DNA of 64,000 nt from Amoebidium appalachense. Its lineage: Eukaryota; Ichthyosporea. The notes beneath the pieces were generated by a model. It searched no databases. It had not been told where the DNA came from and saw only the letters and a program-made list of their open reading frames with translations. Positions within the stretch are counted from its first letter, which is position 1. The number at the start of each line of letters is the position of its first letter. Location of the stretch: assembly GCA_963693365.1 (NCBI GenBank), contig CAVNZM010000006.1, positions 10,044,001 through 10,108,000 on the forward strand. The letters are read 5' to 3'. The position numbers were made by a program, and so were the translations under genes. Positions 62,317 to 64,000 of the stretch are shown here, one piece after another.

Positions 62317-63035
62317 GGGCTGTGTTTGTGATCTCTCCTACATGGCATGTGAGTGCTATTTGCCTCTAACCTGGCTCTGCACAGTGATTGAGCGTGCACA
62401 GCGCATCGTGGACGGCTACAAGGCCCACCAGGATGCAGGCATTGGCGCATTCGATCTGGACGGTGTCGTCATCGACCTGCCTGGTGCGTCCCTCCCATCC
62501 TCTAAAACACTGCCCCCCCCCCCCCCCCCCCCCTCCCCCCTCCCCCCTCCCCCAACCCCCCCCCCAACACCAAAACTGCTGCAAGTCAATAGACGATCCC
62601 ACATGCTGCCAGCACACCCACCAGAGTGCAGTGAGACTGACCCTGTTGCTGGACTCCACAGAGAATGCACCTCCCTTTGCTCTCTTTTCCCCTCACCGCC
62701 TCCCTCCTTGTTTCCTCCCTTTGATTTGCCTACGGTCGTCTCTGCAATATGGGCACGGTCGGCAGGCATTGAGTAATTCAATTCACTTATTGCACTCTGC
62801 TTGAACGAGCGCATTTAGGGCGTGCTGAACCAGACGGGTTACCTGATCTCTCACAGTGCTTCCCGGCTCCTGTATTTGTTGTCCACACACCAAAACCCTT
62901 CTACACCCACCAATGTCTATTCCCCTTGCAATCTGTATGGTGTTGGCAGTGGTGAATGTGTACTTTGCTCTCTGTAACACCTTCTGCCCCCCCCCCCCCC
63001 CCCCCCCCCCCCAAACACACACACACGCACCCGTT

Positions 63036-63080
<45 letters not shown>

Positions 63081-63424
63081 CTGCACGCACACGCACACAC
63101 ACACACACACACACGTTCTGCACGCACACACGCGCACGCACACACACACACACACAAACCGTTAAACACACACACATGAATGCATAAACATGCACGCGCG
63201 TACACCCACACACGCACGTGCACAACCATACACACACACACCTCATCTTTGTGCTTCTCACACGCTCGGCTGCCTATCTGCCTGTCTAACCATTAACACC
63301 CCCCCCCCCTTTCCCCCCCCCCTCCCCTCCCCCCCCTCCACACACACACCGCCGCCGCCACCACCACCACCACCACCACCTCCCCTGCCCTTCACATCCT
63401 TTCCCTTACCCCCCCCCCCCCCCC

Positions 63425-63467
<43 letters not shown>

Positions 63468-63511
63468 ACACACACACATACACACACTCGCACTCACACA
63501 CCCACACACAA

Positions 63512-63542
<31 letters not shown>

Positions 63543-63640
63543 CACGTGCAGTTCTGAAGTGGGCCGAGAAGGTGATTGCCCGTGCCCAGGTTGCCAGGGC
63601 CACAGGCTCATACCCGTCGGAGGAGGAGTACCACTGGTAG
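57147..63640 (+). CDS. CLYBL: Citramalyl-CoA lyase, mitochondrial (CLYBL / CitE-like)
   Basis: CLYBL is a mitochondrial HpcH/CitE-fold lyase that splits citramalyl-CoA to pyruvate and acetyl-CoA and supports vitamin B12 metabolism. Twelve exons join in phase: 57147-57204, 57518-57570, 57828-57898, 58419-58536, 58951-59083, 59403-59502, 59905-59935, 60582-60664, 61317-61406, 62102-62162, 62385-62483 and 63552-63640, giving 327 residues; the human protein has 340. Visible hallmarks: [25 protein letters not shown], the substrate Arg in GVRVND, the metal Glu in PKVESP, the metal Asp in FASED (the human motif is GGED), GFTGK, QAVHPVQ and GVVIDLP. The N-terminal part is Ala/Gln/Arg-rich ([16 protein letters not shown]), as in a mitochondrial targeting peptide. 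The intron after 61406 has a GC donor (AAG|GCATGC); no GT is nearby and homology fixes the border. The initiator exon is not identified. No frame break was seen. Confidence 0.92.
60480..60515. repeat. Poly-C tract in CLYBL intron
   Basis: A C-tract of about 35 bases in the intron before exon 60582. Comparable C-tracts lie at 60387-60415, 60839-60901, 61517-61542, 61694-61741, 61817-61854 and 63409-63467, nearly all introns of this gene, with G-tracts at 58807-58840, 60010-60041 and 61258-61284. Confidence 0.9.
62268..62320. repeat. T-run joined to G-tract in CLYBL intron
   Basis: About 25 T pass directly into about 24 G in the intron between exons 62102-62162 and 62385-62483. Confidence 0.9.
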
Positions 63641-64000
63641 TCCAGTCCCTAGTTTCTTGATATGTGGCCGTAGGATTAGGCCCGGTCGACACACCGTTTT
63701 GGTCTTTAATGTAATAGAGTTATTGGCACAGATCGCAAGTAGTAAAGCGCTTCTGCACGTGATTCGCGCACATAATTGTATGTATATTTTGCAAAATTTG
63801 CCTTAGGACCTAGGAAGACGACACGACACGACACCTAATCGAATACGTATAGTTAACCGCTTCCGTGCGAAGGAAGAGGGGCAAAAACAAAGCAAAAAAA
63901 AAAAAGTATATATGAAGGTGGTAAGTGATAAAGACACTATCGTCTACCAGTAAAAGAAGCATGCCACACGTCACCTGTATTGTGGCGGCTATTTCAGTTC
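63641..64000. other. 3' flank of CLYBL
   Basis: Unique sequence past the stop codon with no clear AATAAA and no exon recognised. It includes ACGAC tandem copies near 63820-63833. Confidence 0.4.

Overview
The window is nuclear DNA of a eukaryote. Genes are split into short exons (about 30-350 bp) with GT-AG borders (one GC-AG), and the introns are filled with very long G or C homopolymers and (CA)n/(TG)n, (GA)n and (TA)n microsatellites. The gene set is a tandem-PDZ GRASP, a SETD2-type protein with WW and SRI domains, a CLYBL-type lyase, a THAP finger joined to P-element-type transposase parts, an ML-domain protein and a LicD-family protein. This fits an opisthokont, perhaps a unicellular relative of animals. 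That placement is inference; no single feature fixes the species.

Layout. 1.5-2.8 kb: intronless membrane metallophosphoesterase (+). 5.0-6.2 kb: a small, non-autonomous Ty1/copia-type LTR retrotransposon with two LTRs, a half-tRNA-iMet primer-binding site, a polypurine tract and a 5-bp target duplication. 7.6-13.6 kb: GRASP55/65-type Golgi stacking protein (-), nine exons. 16.5-28.8 kb: SETD2-like gene (+), whose SET domain has lost its catalytic motifs while the WW and SRI domains are intact. 30.9-33.5 kb: LicD-family membrane protein (-). 36.0 kb: small helical hypothetical protein. 37.7 kb: secreted ML-domain (NPC2/MD-2-like) protein. 41.1-45.0 kb: four-exon protein of unknown function (+). 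46.4-48.4 kb: bZIP transcription factor (-). 49.4-50.4 kb: low-complexity hypothetical (-). 51.4-54.7 kb: THAP finger plus the C-terminal parts of a P-element/THAP9-type transposase, broken by frame changes. 57.1-63.6 kb: CLYBL-type citramalyl-CoA lyase (+), twelve exons recovered.

The genes look like unrelated housekeeping loci, not a cluster or operon. Exon models were built by eye from reading phase and family similarity. Splice sites whose phases agree across consecutive exons (GRASP, CLYBL, most of SETD2-like, the 41 kb gene) are the safest. Single-base frame breaks occur in GRASP, the LicD gene and the THAP/transposase gene, several in or beside homopolymers, so consensus indel errors are a real possibility.

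Most long translated stretches in the window are repeat translations (poly-Gly, poly-Pro, Val-Cys, Thr-His, Ser-Leu, Arg-Glu) and were left out.
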